64,000 nucleotides of DNA from Alteromonas hispanica (GTDB lineage: Bacteria > Pseudomonadota > Gammaproteobacteria > Enterobacterales > Alteromonadaceae): contig NZ_JAAAWP010000003.1 of the NCBI RefSeq assembly GCF_010500915.1, forward strand, positions 310,001 to 374,000, read 5' to 3'. This document shows, one piece after another, positions 39,949 to 48,978 of the stretch. Each line of letters opens with the position of its first letter. The stretch's first letter is position 1. The position numbers and the translations under genes are program-made. Under the pieces are notes generated by a model that had not been told where the DNA came from, made no database searches, and was given only the letters and a program-made list of their open reading frames with translations.

Positions 39949-40545
39949 TTAAAACGCATAACGGGCGAAAATGCTGCAAGCCTCAAAATCAGAGTATTTA
40001 ATATAGTCAGCACCCAATGAGAAGTTGTTATAGTGGTAAATAGCGCCAAGTCGGTATGCCTTTTGTTCAAGACTGCCTTCCCAAAATTGCCACTCCAGAC
40101 CGCCTGAGAATTCAATATTGTCAGTTAGCATGTATCGAATATTTGATGCAAAACTGTGATGGTTACTGTCTCCACGTTGACGCTCTACACCATTATTCAA
40201 GTCAATGGCAAAGCGCCCCACATTCACAGACGCATCAATTTTCGTATTTTGGTTTACTTCAAATATATAACCAACGCCATACTGCCAGTTGCTCTCATCA
40301 AGCGTATGTTCAAGACCGTTATCTCCTGTGATTGAATCATCTAATTCACGATAACGCCCCTTGACAAAGAAGCTGTCAAAGAAAGTGATACTGGCTTGTA
40401 TTTCGGGGCCAATTTGCTCAAACGCTTCTAAACCAGCCATTTGGTTTTCAACAAACCCTACCTGAACAAAATCGTACGATAATGACTCAGCAAAAGTTAA
40501 TTGAGACAAAAGTAATAACGGAACAATCGCAGTCACTCGTTTCAT
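39949..40545 (-). CDS. Outer-membrane beta-barrel protein
   Basis: 198 residues with signal peptide (1 to about 19, ending LTFAES). The mature part alternates polar and aromatic residues as in small barrels (for example WQYGVGYIFEVNQNTKIDASVNVG and YHYNNFSLGADYIKYSDF) and ends with phenylalanine (IFARYAF), the usual signal for assembly by the BAM complex. A porin-like or OmpA-like barrel of about eight strands is likely. Substrate unknown. Followed by a perfect-stem terminator. Confidence 0.85.
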   Translation of the reverse strand: MKRVTAIVPLLLLSQLTFAESLSYDFVQVGFVENQMAGLEAFEQIGPEIQASITFFDSFFVKGRYRELDDSITGDNGLEHTLDESNWQYGVGYIFEVNQNTKIDASVNVGRFAIDLNNGVERQRGDSNHHSFASNIRYMLTDNIEFSGGLEWQFWEGSLEQKAYRLGAIYHYNNFSLGADYIKYSDFEACSIFARYAF

Positions 40546-40747
40546 ATTTAATACCTTAGTAGTTATTAGGGTGATATAAAATTACAGGGCAAGAGGTAAA
40601 GCGCAGGTAAAAGAACGCTCCGTTAAACGTTTTAATACCTTGATAGATATACCGAAAAGAGATGTGTCATCGCCTAAAATAATCAGGTTGACAATATTTT
40701 TTATTTACATATACTTCACCACTCAAGTATATATTGAGTATTATGAA

Positions 40748-41170
40748 ATGAAAAATGAAGAGAAATATGGCGCTATTTCGAAAAGTCTTTGGCTGAACTC
40801 AGCCATAATCTCTAAACATCTGGATAACAGTTTATCTGCAGTTCATGGCGTTGGGTTAACGGAATACATGGTATTGCATAGCCTTATGGCCGCTTCAAAC
40901 CATGCACTGCGACGAATAGATATTGCTGAGTCCTTAGCCAGAACGGCATCGGGAATAACCCGGATACTTTTGCCGATGGAAAAGATTGGTCTTGTTGCCA
41001 AAGATGTGAACGAAAGAGATGCGCGTGTGAGCTTGGTAAAAATTACGCCTGCAGGCGAGGTACTTTTTAATAACGCTACCACAACGTTGAACGCAAGGTC
41101 TGAAGTGTTATTAAAGAACTTAGACCATAAAGGTGCGGATAAATTTCTGGCTTTATTGCAATCCATTTAA
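40748..41170 (+). CDS. MarR-family transcriptional regulator
   Basis: 140 residues from the ATG at 40748; the long upstream extension in the same frame is hydrophobic and non-family. A winged helix-turn-helix lies at about 40-110: GLTEYMVLHSLMAASNHALRRIDIAESLARTASGITRILLPMEKIGLVAKDVNERDARVSLVKITPAG, the MarR pattern with the basic wing. It lies 10 bp upstream of the GFA protein gene. It may regulate its own operon. Confidence 0.88.
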   Translation: MKNEEKYGAISKSLWLNSAIISKHLDNSLSAVHGVGLTEYMVLHSLMAASNHALRRIDIAESLARTASGITRILLPMEKIGLVAKDVNERDARVSLVKITPAGEVLFNNATTTLNARSEVLLKNLDHKGADKFLALLQSI

Positions 41171-41180
41171 GGAAATAATA

Positions 41181-41585
41181 ATGACTACTTTGGTAGGCTC
41201 TTGCGTTTGTGGCGAAATAACCTTTGGTGTTGAAGATCGGTTTGTTTATGCTGGTTACTGCCATTGCTCGCTATGCAGAAAATCCTCTGGTGCAACGGGT
41301 ACTGCAGTTGGTGGTGTACCTCGCGAGTATTTTACGATCATAAAAGGTGACCAACACGTAAAACGCTTTCACAGAAGTAAAGATACTATCTCTTGCTTTT
41401 GCGGGGCGTGTGGTTCTACGCTATTCGGAGAAAAGCCTTCGTTGAATATGGTTCATGTCAGATATGGCGCTTTAAACACAAGTCCGTCGCTTCTGCCCCA
41501 GGCGCACATGCATGTAGCGTCAAAAGCGGCTTGGTATGAAATAACAGATTCATTGCCGCAGTTTGACGCGTTTCCATCACAATAG
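41181..41585 (+). CDS. GFA family (glutathione-dependent formaldehyde-activating) protein
   Basis: 134 residues from the ATG at 41181, which has AAGGA eight bases upstream. The GFA zinc pattern is seen: SCVCGEITF, YCHCSLCRKSSG, and FCGACGSTLF. The family takes its name from the activating enzyme for formaldehyde, but most members have other unknown roles. The gene follows the MarR regulator by 10 bp, in one probable operon. Confidence 0.88.
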   Translation: MTTLVGSCVCGEITFGVEDRFVYAGYCHCSLCRKSSGATGTAVGGVPREYFTIIKGDQHVKRFHRSKDTISCFCGACGSTLFGEKPSLNMVHVRYGALNTSPSLLPQAHMHVASKAAWYEITDSLPQFDAFPSQ

Positions 41586-41625
41586 TGAGCGTTAAGCTAG
41601 TGAAAATGACGAGGCATGTGCCTAG

Positions 41626-42432
41626 CTATAATTCATTGCTCAATACGGTGTCGACAAGCTCGCTCTGTCTTTGAATACAACCCTGTGCTACACCACAGTT
41701 AATAAATAGTGAAATACTGGTATCGTTATGAGGGATGTAGATATTAGTACTGCTGTAACCCGGCTCGTCACCCCCGTGGTGATATATTGGCATACCTGTC
41801 AACGTGTCTTTCATCATCCCCATACCGTAAAACGCTCCATCGCCAAGACTGGTTAAGTTATCGTCGCCTATCATAAGGCTACGAATCGATTCCGATATCG
41901 GTGAGTTATTAGATGCAATTGCCCGAATTAACAGGGTAAGATCTTCGACGGTGGATACCAGTGGTGCATCCGCGACGCCAATGTTTTGATAGGCAATTTT
42001 TGTGTTTATGACATCGCCGTCAAGGTAGGTACTGTTTCGCCAGCCGCGTAACCGGAAAGCCATGTACTGTAGTACTAATAATCTGCGTAATGAAACAACG
42101 TCTTGCCCCGTCCGCTCGTGTTCAGGCAATTTCCATCTGGTGAGTAAGGTATTAAAATCTGCACCTAGATCTAACGAGTTATCTTCGCGATATTTCATCA
42201 ATAACGCTGCAAATGCGGGTTTAGCGATACTATCCGCTTGGAACACCGTGATTTCATTAACAACCAATTTAGTAGTTAAATCTTTAACGCCACTTTGCAT
42301 GGTCCCGGCTAGTCTCCCATTTCTCATAAATGCTACAGACACACTAGGTATACTGCAATGAGTTGGAAGCAATGGGTGAAAGCTATAAATAAGACGCTGA
42401 GAAAATAGCGACGAAAACATCAATATAAACAC
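41626..42432 (-). pseudogene. S12 serine hydrolase with a large internal deletion
   Basis: 268 residues, against about 400 or more in the family. SIPSVSVAFMRNGR is the usual N-terminus, S in DSIAK keeps the SxxK motif and TGQDVVSLRRLL follows. The sequence then jumps to IGVADAPLVSTVEDLTLLI, skipping the segment with the tyrosine of the second motif, about 100 residues. HHGGDEPGYSS near the end retains the third motif. The frame is still open, so the product may be made but is unlikely to be active. Confidence 0.6.
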
Positions 42433-42520
42433 GTTAATAACAAAATCGCTCGGTGATTAAACCGACATAACCCCTTGGTAATCACACAAATCCACTTAAT
42501 AGTGTTAACACCAAGCGACT

Positions 42521-42832
42521 TTAGAGCAGCGCTAAAATCGTTGTACTGGCTCCACCACCAACCACAAGACCACAGATAAAAATGAATAAGTACGCTTTTA
42601 CTGGGTTTTGTCGTGCTGGCTCTACTTCTGCTATTTCCGGCACTTTAAATAAAACTTGACGCTTAACATCAAAGGCTACACATAAGGCCATGATGGTCTC
42701 CAGCGATGCATTCCCTTTGTTTTCCACTCGCTGAATGGTGCGTAAATTTACGTCACATAACTCTGCAAGCTGCGCTTGGGTCCACGCTCGCTCTATGCGC
42801 ATCTCTTTTACAATATCGCCTCTAACTTCCAT
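42521..42832 (-). CDS. Membrane-tethered XRE-family regulator
   Basis: 103 residues. Helix-turn-helix at about 10-60 (RIERAWTQAQLAELCDVNLRTIQRVENKG) and one membrane segment near the C-terminus, YLFIFICGLVVGGG. Its recognition helix contains RTIQR, like that of the regulator at 29.6 kb. Last gene of the three-gene operon, starting 8 bp after the stop of the middle gene. The operon has CGACA-N6-TGTCG upstream. Confidence 0.88.
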   Translation of the reverse strand: MEVRGDIVKEMRIERAWTQAQLAELCDVNLRTIQRVENKGNASLETIMALCVAFDVKRQVLFKVPEIAEVEPARQNPVKAYLFIFICGLVVGGGASTTILALL

Positions 42833-42840
42833 TTGTTATT

Positions 42841-43230
42841 TCACCCTGCAAATAGCATAACTGCAAAATAACCAAACACCGCCCCCAAAGCGGCTATACC
42901 GGCAATGACCGCGATGTTTTTAAATAGCGAATTGTTGCGAGACAGCATAGAGGTAGACTCTCGCTTTACAGTGCGTGCACCTTTTTTAAGGCGCACCTCT
43001 GTACGGTAAGTGAAAGGGTTCTCCACTTCCACTTCGAGAGTATAATCTTGATCGTTTAGCCTAAGCGCGTGTCGACCTGTAAATCGAAACAAGTTGCGAT
43101 GTTCTGATACAGGGTGATCGTCCACATACACAACCTCTTTCCCCGACCATAAACTGCAGTGTACCGCTATATCGTGGCCTTCGTGTTGCAAGTGACACCA
43201 GAGCCCCTGCCTCATTGTTATTTGCGTCAT
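42841..43230 (-). CDS. Membrane-anchored protein of unknown function, paralog of the next gene
   Basis: 129 residues. N-terminal domain about 1-100, beta-rich (GLWCHLQHEGHDIAVHCSLWSGKEVVYVDD), then one membrane segment at about 106-126. It shares with its neighbour the pattern GxW, HEGxDI, SGKExV, VSxxRNL and a similar C-terminal anchor. No family recognised. The SGKxVxYVDG-like turn recalls small beta-sandwich folds, but that is speculation. Middle gene of a tight operon (4 bp after the first gene). Confidence 0.78.
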   Translation of the reverse strand: MTQITMRQGLWCHLQHEGHDIAVHCSLWSGKEVVYVDDHPVSEHRNLFRFTGRHALRLNDQDYTLEVEVENPFTYRTEVRLKKGARTVKRESTSMLSRNNSLFKNIAVIAGIAALGAVFGYFAVMLFAG

Positions 43231-43234
43231 AATA

Positions 43235-43684
43235 CTATCCGGAGAAACTCATAAAGCCTAAATAACCGCAAAGAAAGCCCACAATTAACCCTACGAATAA
43301 AAGCTTATCCATACTGAAAAAGGATTTTAGTAAATTTCCTTTTTCCAATTGCGATAATGTTTCGCTGGCCACTTCTTTCCCGTCACAAAACAGAGTGACC
43401 TTTAATTCACCACGTAAAACATGAGTCATGTGTGTTTTTACGAGGTACTCATGACCATTTTTAGTAAACGCATGCTCACTTTTCGTGCTGCTTAAATTTC
43501 TAAACGACGATACCACTTCGTTATTGAAAGACACTTTTTCCTTACCGCTAAACACCGAGCCCCACATAGAGATATCATTACCCTCGTGGTCGAAATAAAA
43601 CCAATACCCATTGTTTAGCGATACTTGACTCATATGTTCTCTTCTTGATACTTGCGATTGTTTTATAACTTCATTTGATTGCAT
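43235..43684 (-). CDS. Membrane-anchored protein of unknown function, paralog of the next gene
   Basis: 149 residues from the ATG at 43684, which has AGGAG eight bases upstream; the open frame to 43705 is less likely. The N-terminal part (about 1-25) is polar, followed by GYWFYFDHEGNDISMWGSVFSGKEKVSF and LSSFRNLSS-like pattern, then one membrane segment near 128-146. It is clearly related to the middle gene (about a third identical by eye in the core). First gene of the operon. Function unknown. Confidence 0.78.
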   Translation of the reverse strand: MQSNEVIKQSQVSRREHMSQVSLNNGYWFYFDHEGNDISMWGSVFSGKEKVSFNNEVVSSFRNLSSTKSEHAFTKNGHEYLVKTHMTHVLRGELKVTLFCDGKEVASETLSQLEKGNLLKSFFSMDKLLFVGLIVGFLCGYLGFMSFSG

Positions 43685-43787
43685 GATTGTTCTCCTTTGC
43701 TTCAATGCCAGCGCATTTCATCGGAAATAGCGAGTAAGTGAAACGGCACTAATGCGACAGGACAGTAAATCATCTGTTTTTGTCATA

Positions 43788-43803
43788 CGACACCCCTGTG
43801 TCG
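43788..43803. promoter_or_regulatory. Candidate operator CGACA-N6-TGTCG for the three-gene operon
   Basis: CGACA (43788-43792), six bases, TGTCG (43799-43803), a perfect inverted repeat 104 bp upstream of the first gene. With one extra base it reads CGACAC-CCCT-GTGTCG. Half-sites CGACA near 43755 and TGTCA near 43781 lie closer to the gene. Same core and spacing as the site at 30263-30278. Binding by the tethered XRE regulator is inferred. Confidence 0.55.
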
Positions 43804-43842
43804 CATTGCTAAACCACTAAAATATAATAAGAAAATAAAAAC

Positions 43843-46542
43843 TCATGCGCCAGACAATTCAGCGTCGCCACGCAGCTTTTGGAACAGCCAACCAATGCCA
43901 ACCAAGCTTAAACCTAGTCCGATAAAGGAAAGCGCACGATATAACCCTTCGAGATTTGCCATATCAATAACAAACGCTTTTAAGATCACCACAGCTAATA
44001 AACCGAAGCCAAGCTTTACTGCTAAAACACGCTGCTTTATTTGCCCTATAAATATGGTGGTGGTTGCGATAACAAGCCAACAGATAGAGTAGGTGTAAAG
44101 CTCAGGTTGAGTGAATCCAGTATCTAAAATAATGCTGGCCTGATGAAAAGCGCCGCGAATTACACTGTTTACATAGAGAAATGCAAAACCACCTGCAATG
44201 GCACCTAAGCCAATACGAAGCTGTTGACTCATTAATGAAGATAGTGCATTTAACGAACCTAAAACTCTACGCTGCAGCACGCTAGAAAGTATGCAACCTA
44301 TTAGTGCGGCAGGCAGTAACCACTGAAGCAGCAACCAGTTAAAAACGGCACCATCTCCGGTAGGCTGCGCGTATATAAAAGGGTTGTGCTTGATACTTAT
44401 ATCTGTGTGGATAATACCTGCACCGATAAGCAGAACGAGGGCGGCATTGCGGTATAACACTGTCATGGTACTGGCAATATATGCTCGGTAATAATATGCA
44501 CCAGAAAGCGCGACCCAACCAAGTGCCAACAGTACACTCTCTTGATAGGTAGCTGAAAAAACACTGGGGTAAGTGCCTGTTAAGTAATAGCCTGGTTCTG
44601 TAGTGATAAACAGTGCAATTAGATGAAGTAATGCCCCTTCCAACCATATCTTTAGGCTATCTGAAGGGTTGTACTTCCTAGCAATAAGTAATGATAAGAA
44701 AATGAAAGGATAGATAACGGCAGTCCAGTGCACGCCTAATATAGACTCGTAAGCGTAGTCTGCAAGCCAAGGAGCCACTGTAATACGCACCATAACAATG
44801 GCTAGCAGCACTTTATAAAGCCAATCTGGCAAGCTGACTTTATAGCGAAGACTCAATACGCTGATGCTAGCCACTTGCAATGCTAGCGCGAACGACAGCA
44901 CTGCGGCATCTAACAACATAGTTAAACACAACGTAAGACAGGCATTGGCGAGCACTGCGTAAGTAAGCTGCGCTAGTTTTTGCGACTTGAATATCACCCA
45001 TGTACTCAAAATGGCTAAAAGCGCCAGCTCAAAGGCCCAAACACTGTACACAAGTTGCTGGGCGAATGTGGCTGTGAGGGCATAGCTCACACCGAATAAG
45101 GTGATAGGAAAAGCGACAATGTAAATCCAAAACGCTGGACGCTGCGTTTTGTGCGCCATAAGCGCGACATAAGATGTTATAGCAAGTGCTGCAATTTGCA
45201 CATACAGATAAACACCTGAAAATACTGTGTTGATATCAGTAATGCGTCCCGCGTTTCCAGAGGCGCGCCCTGTAATAGCCTCGATGATAAACATATCTTC
45301 TAGCATCACCACATGACCCACCGTAGCAATAAGCAAAAGAAACGGCCAGCTATCAAATATGCTGTGTCGATAAGATGGCAGCAGCAATAATGCTCCTAAA
45401 ACGGCAGCGCTCAACCAAATGTGCATATCTTCTGCATAAAACACTAAATAGGCATGCAATAAAATAAAAGATAACAACACCCCCACCATTTCCCGTGAAG
45501 GTTTTACTAGTTCTTTAAGAGATAAGGACTCATTAAATTTATCCCTCAGCGACCAACCTAGTGTGTGCGTGAAACAGAATAAATAAATAGAAAAAACGGT
45601 AAACCCAAGCCAAATCAAAATATCGGCCTTATCGGAATAGGTCAGCGCCATAAACGCCCAAGCAAAATGGCCCAAAACGCTGAGACGCCATAGCCACATC
45701 TGCGACACTTTCTGAGAAATCCATACGCCCGAGAGCGACACAAGAGAAATAAACACTAGTAAGGTGACAATGCTGTCAGCGTCTGTTTTTATTAAAGCAG
45801 GAATTGCATATGCTCCCACAATGCCAATCGACGCCAACAGAGGACCGTATCTTAGTGCTAGTGAGATAGCGCCGAAAGCAACTACCGCCATCAACAAAAA
45901 AGCGACTACAGGTGCTATAAACTGATAGAAATCATAGGCGACAAGAATTATTGCGTAACAAGTTATTACACCTCCACTGGCCAAAGCTGCACAAATAGTG
46001 GGAGAGTAAATACTGAATTTTTCTCGGTGCCTGGCGAGATATTCGGCGCCAGCCACCAAGGCAATACCAAACGCCGCACCTATTAGCACACGTATTTCAG
46101 CCGATAACAATCCAGCCTCAACCGAATAAACAGCAAGGAATACGCCTCCCACAGCAAGAACTACACCGCCAAGCCACAATAAACCGTGACGCTTTATAGA
46201 CGTCATCAGACTTGATTCATCTGAAAGGAAACGCTGAAGAAGCGGCACTCTGCTCCTTTTTTCGCTCTCAACGTCTTCTGTATCTAACGCTACTTGCTGT
46301 TCAGAGCCATTTGGCTGTTCAAAGGAGGGATGCTTATTTTCGCTACTGTGCTTATCGCCAGCATTATCGATGCGAGCTTGAGAGTTAGAGTGTTTTAACC
46401 CACTAGAATCCTGGGTTGCCAGTTGCTTCTTAAGTGCCTTGATGTCATTTGAAAGGGCTGTAATTTGACTTTGCTGTGAATACGACAAAAGCGCGCCAAT
46501 GCATATCAATAAAGCGAAAAGCACACCTAATAATAGCAACAT
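43843..46542 (-). CDS. DUF2339 family large membrane protein
   Basis: 899 residues from the ATG at 46542; a TTG six bases before it is too close to the ribosome binding site AGGGA. The protein has an N-terminal hydrophobic segment (1-18), a coiled-coil-like helix (about 20-45: SQQSQITALSNDIKALKKQL), a polar linker to about 100, then over 20 predicted membrane segments. DUF2339 has no established role, though such size and helix number suggest transport or lipid-handling. Ends 1.2 kb in front of phosphoribulokinase. Confidence 0.85.
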   Translation of the reverse strand: MLLLLGVLFALLICIGALLSYSQQSQITALSNDIKALKKQLATQDSSGLKHSNSQARIDNAGDKHSSENKHPSFEQPNGSEQQVALDTEDVESEKRSRVPLLQRFLSDESSLMTSIKRHGLLWLGGVVLAVGGVFLAVYSVEAGLLSAEIRVLIGAAFGIALVAGAEYLARHREKFSIYSPTICAALASGGVITCYAIILVAYDFYQFIAPVVAFLLMAVVAFGAISLALRYGPLLASIGIVGAYAIPALIKTDADSIVTLLVFISLVSLSGVWISQKVSQMWLWRLSVLGHFAWAFMALTYSDKADILIWLGFTVFSIYLFCFTHTLGWSLRDKFNESLSLKELVKPSREMVGVLLSFILLHAYLVFYAEDMHIWLSAAVLGALLLLPSYRHSIFDSWPFLLLIATVGHVVMLEDMFIIEAITGRASGNAGRITDINTVFSGVYLYVQIAALAITSYVALMAHKTQRPAFWIYIVAFPITLFGVSYALTATFAQQLVYSVWAFELALLAILSTWVIFKSQKLAQLTYAVLANACLTLCLTMLLDAAVLSFALALQVASISVLSLRYKVSLPDWLYKVLLAIVMVRITVAPWLADYAYESILGVHWTAVIYPFIFLSLLIARKYNPSDSLKIWLEGALLHLIALFITTEPGYYLTGTYPSVFSATYQESVLLALGWVALSGAYYYRAYIASTMTVLYRNAALVLLIGAGIIHTDISIKHNPFIYAQPTGDGAVFNWLLLQWLLPAALIGCILSSVLQRRVLGSLNALSSLMSQQLRIGLGAIAGGFAFLYVNSVIRGAFHQASIILDTGFTQPELYTYSICWLVIATTTIFIGQIKQRVLAVKLGFGLLAVVILKAFVIDMANLEGLYRALSFIGLGLSLVGIGWLFQKLRGDAELSGA

Positions 46543-46694
46543 AACCAAGGTCCCTGTAGAAATGTGTCGTCAAATGACAGCGCATTAAGGTGCGGTATAC
46601 TCACGAAAAAGTCAAATAGCTGCCTTGCAGTACCCTTGATTCTTATCGCACATCGGCTTATAACTAGTCACTGTCATTTCCAACAAGAAATCCT

Positions 46695-47603
46695 ATGTCT
46701 GTCAAACACCCTATTATTGCTATAACAGGTTCATCTGGTGCGGGAACAACAACCACGACCAACGCCATACGCCACATTTTTAGAAATTTAAATGTGAACG
46801 CTGCGGTGGTAGGCGGCGATAGCTTTCACCGCTTCACTCGACCTGAAATGGAAGTAGAAATTCGTAAGGCACAGGAACAAGGTCGACATATCAGCTATTT
46901 TGGGCCCAAAGCGAATGACTTTGAACTGTTGGAGTCTGTGTTCAGAGAATACGGAAGTTCGGGCACCGGACAATTTAGACAATACCTGCACACCTTCGAT
47001 GAAGCCGTACCATTTAATCAAATGCCTGGGACGTTTACTCCATGGCAAGATTTACCAGCAAATACTGACTTGCTGTTTTACGAAGGCCTTCACGGTGGCG
47101 TGAAAACTGACGAAAATGATGTGGCGAAACATGTCGACTTGCTGGTAGGCATGGTACCTATTGTAAATTTAGAGTGGATCCAAAAAATTGTTCGCGACAC
47201 CACAGACCGAGGACACTCACGAGAAGCCGTAATGAGCAGCATAGTGCGCGGGCTAGACGATTACTTTCATTATATTACCCCTCAGTTTTCTCGCACTCAT
47301 GTGAATTTTCAGCGGGTGCCTACGGTAGATACATCAAACCCATTTAGCGCCAGGGAAATACCCACTCAAGACGAAAGTTTTGTAGTAGTGCGGTTTAGAC
47401 GGGAAATGAAAAACGTAGACTATCCTTACCTGCTTAAAATGATAGACGGTGCCTTTATGTCCCGTATTAATACCCTTGTTGTTCCAGGTGGTAAAATGGG
47501 CCTTGCCATGGAACTTATTCTGTCTCCATTGCTTGAAGATATTTTAAACAAAAAGCGCCGCGCAGGGCATCAAATGGATTGGTTGAATTCAGACGAGGAA
47601 TAG
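46695..47603 (+). CDS. prkB: Phosphoribulokinase (non-photosynthetic type)
   Basis: 302 residues. The P-loop GSSGAGTTT (12-20) and the family segments SFHRFTRPEMEVEIRKAQE, FGPKANDFELLESVF and LLFYEGLHGGVKTDENDVAKHVDLLVGMVP place it among the PrkB-type phosphoribulokinases of heterotrophic gammaproteobacteria. ATP plus ribulose 5-phosphate to ribulose 1,5-bisphosphate is the family reaction. No RubisCO gene lies in the window, so the product's use is unclear. Followed by a DUF2855 gene. Confidence 0.9.
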   Translation: MSVKHPIIAITGSSGAGTTTTTNAIRHIFRNLNVNAAVVGGDSFHRFTRPEMEVEIRKAQEQGRHISYFGPKANDFELLESVFREYGSSGTGQFRQYLHTFDEAVPFNQMPGTFTPWQDLPANTDLLFYEGLHGGVKTDENDVAKHVDLLVGMVPIVNLEWIQKIVRDTTDRGHSREAVMSSIVRGLDDYFHYITPQFSRTHVNFQRVPTVDTSNPFSAREIPTQDESFVVVRFRREMKNVDYPYLLKMIDGAFMSRINTLVVPGGKMGLAMELILSPLLEDILNKKRRAGHQMDWLNSDEE

Positions 47604-47829
47604 ATCTCTTCGTCCGGCTATAAGGCTACAGCAGTTATTCACAGGTATTAATAGCGACGGCCATTTTCCCTTCATTCATTTTGAATAATTCCTACTGTTA
47701 TTTTAAAGATTGATGCACACCAAAGCGTGCATATACATTTTCTATAACAATATATTAACAATGACAAGTAGCAATACAATTTCAACTGCGTCATGGTATT
47801 ACCTAAATCGGGTCTTTAGGATAATTTTC

Positions 47830-48957
47830 ATGACATCAGCACATTCAAACCCTATCGTTTCTTCTGTCATATCTTCTACTCAAATATGGCTAAACCAAGA
47901 CCACCTCAACGAAACCAAAGTGGTTGAGGTGTCGCTTAATGCCGAAGAACTTGGCGATGATGAGCTAATTCTGGAAACAGACAATTTTGGGTTTTCAGCA
48001 AACAACATTACCTATGCTGCGCTGGGTTTTAAAATGGGCTACTGGGGCTTTTTTCCTGCTGAAGAAGGTTATGGCATCGTCCCGGTGTGGGGTTTTGCAA
48101 CGGTAAAAGTGTCTCGCCACCCTGATATTCAAGAAGGTGAAAAGGTATTTGGCTATTTACCTATGGCCAGTCACTGGGTTATTAAGGCAGGCAAAGTAGC
48201 AGCTCATGGCTTCTCTGATGTGCACGAGAACCGCAAAAGTATTAGCCCAGTATACGACCAATATCTTCGCTGCAGCGCCGACCCTGGTTACGATGCAAAC
48301 CGTGAAGCGTGGCAGCTTAACTTTCGCCCCCTGTATATGACGTCTTTCGTGCTAGACGATTACGTGGCAGAGCTCTCTGAAGGCGAGTCGTTACTACTTT
48401 CAAGTGCATCGAGCAAAACAGCGCTGGGCACTGCACAACTGCTAAAAGATCAAAAAGAACAACGAAGCGCAACCTATAAAGTGATCGGGCTTACCTCGCC
48501 ATCTAATGTAGAAATGGTGAAAGCCACCGGCTGCTATGATGATGTTGTTAGCTACAACGAACTGGAAAAACTCGATAAAACCGATACTTTTTGGCTTCTA
48601 GACTTTGCAGCTAACGGCACCTTGATTAACAACATTACTCACGCTATTGGCGATAAGTTGAGTAAGATTTCACTCATTGGCGCAACCGACTGGGAAGCCC
48701 AAGAAAAACCCAACCCTAAATTACTTGATGCAGAAATTTTCTTTGCACCTTCCAGAGTAAAGCTGCGCCAAAAAGAATGGGGACACGATGTGTTTCTCAA
48801 GAAATACGCCTCGGCGTGGCAGAGGTTTGCGCAAAAGGTCGACAACACTTTTTTCGAGCAAACCCATGTAGGGACTGACAACATTATCGCGCTATACAAA
48901 GAAACACTAAACGGCAACGCCGACACAAAAGCATTAAACGTGGTGTCGTTTAAATAA
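47830..48957 (+). CDS. DUF2855 family protein
   Basis: 375 residues from the ATG at 47830, with AGGA nine bases upstream; an in-frame extension to 47710 has no matching residues. Core: FALNxITYAALGFKMGYW-like segment and VFGYLPMASHWVIKAGKV, then ESLLLSSASSKTALGTAQLL, similar in form to the cofactor region of medium-chain dehydrogenases. The family is uncharacterised. Its position 226 bp after phosphoribulokinase hints at a shared role. Function is inferred only from neighbourhood. Confidence 0.85.
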   Translation: MTSAHSNPIVSSVISSTQIWLNQDHLNETKVVEVSLNAEELGDDELILETDNFGFSANNITYAALGFKMGYWGFFPAEEGYGIVPVWGFATVKVSRHPDIQEGEKVFGYLPMASHWVIKAGKVAAHGFSDVHENRKSISPVYDQYLRCSADPGYDANREAWQLNFRPLYMTSFVLDDYVAELSEGESLLLSSASSKTALGTAQLLKDQKEQRSATYKVIGLTSPSNVEMVKATGCYDDVVSYNELEKLDKTDTFWLLDFAANGTLINNITHAIGDKLSKISLIGATDWEAQEKPNPKLLDAEIFFAPSRVKLRQKEWGHDVFLKKYASAWQRFAQKVDNTFFEQTHVGTDNIIALYKETLNGNADTKALNVVSFK

Positions 48958-48978
48958 CGCTAACTACTAAGAGCAGTT

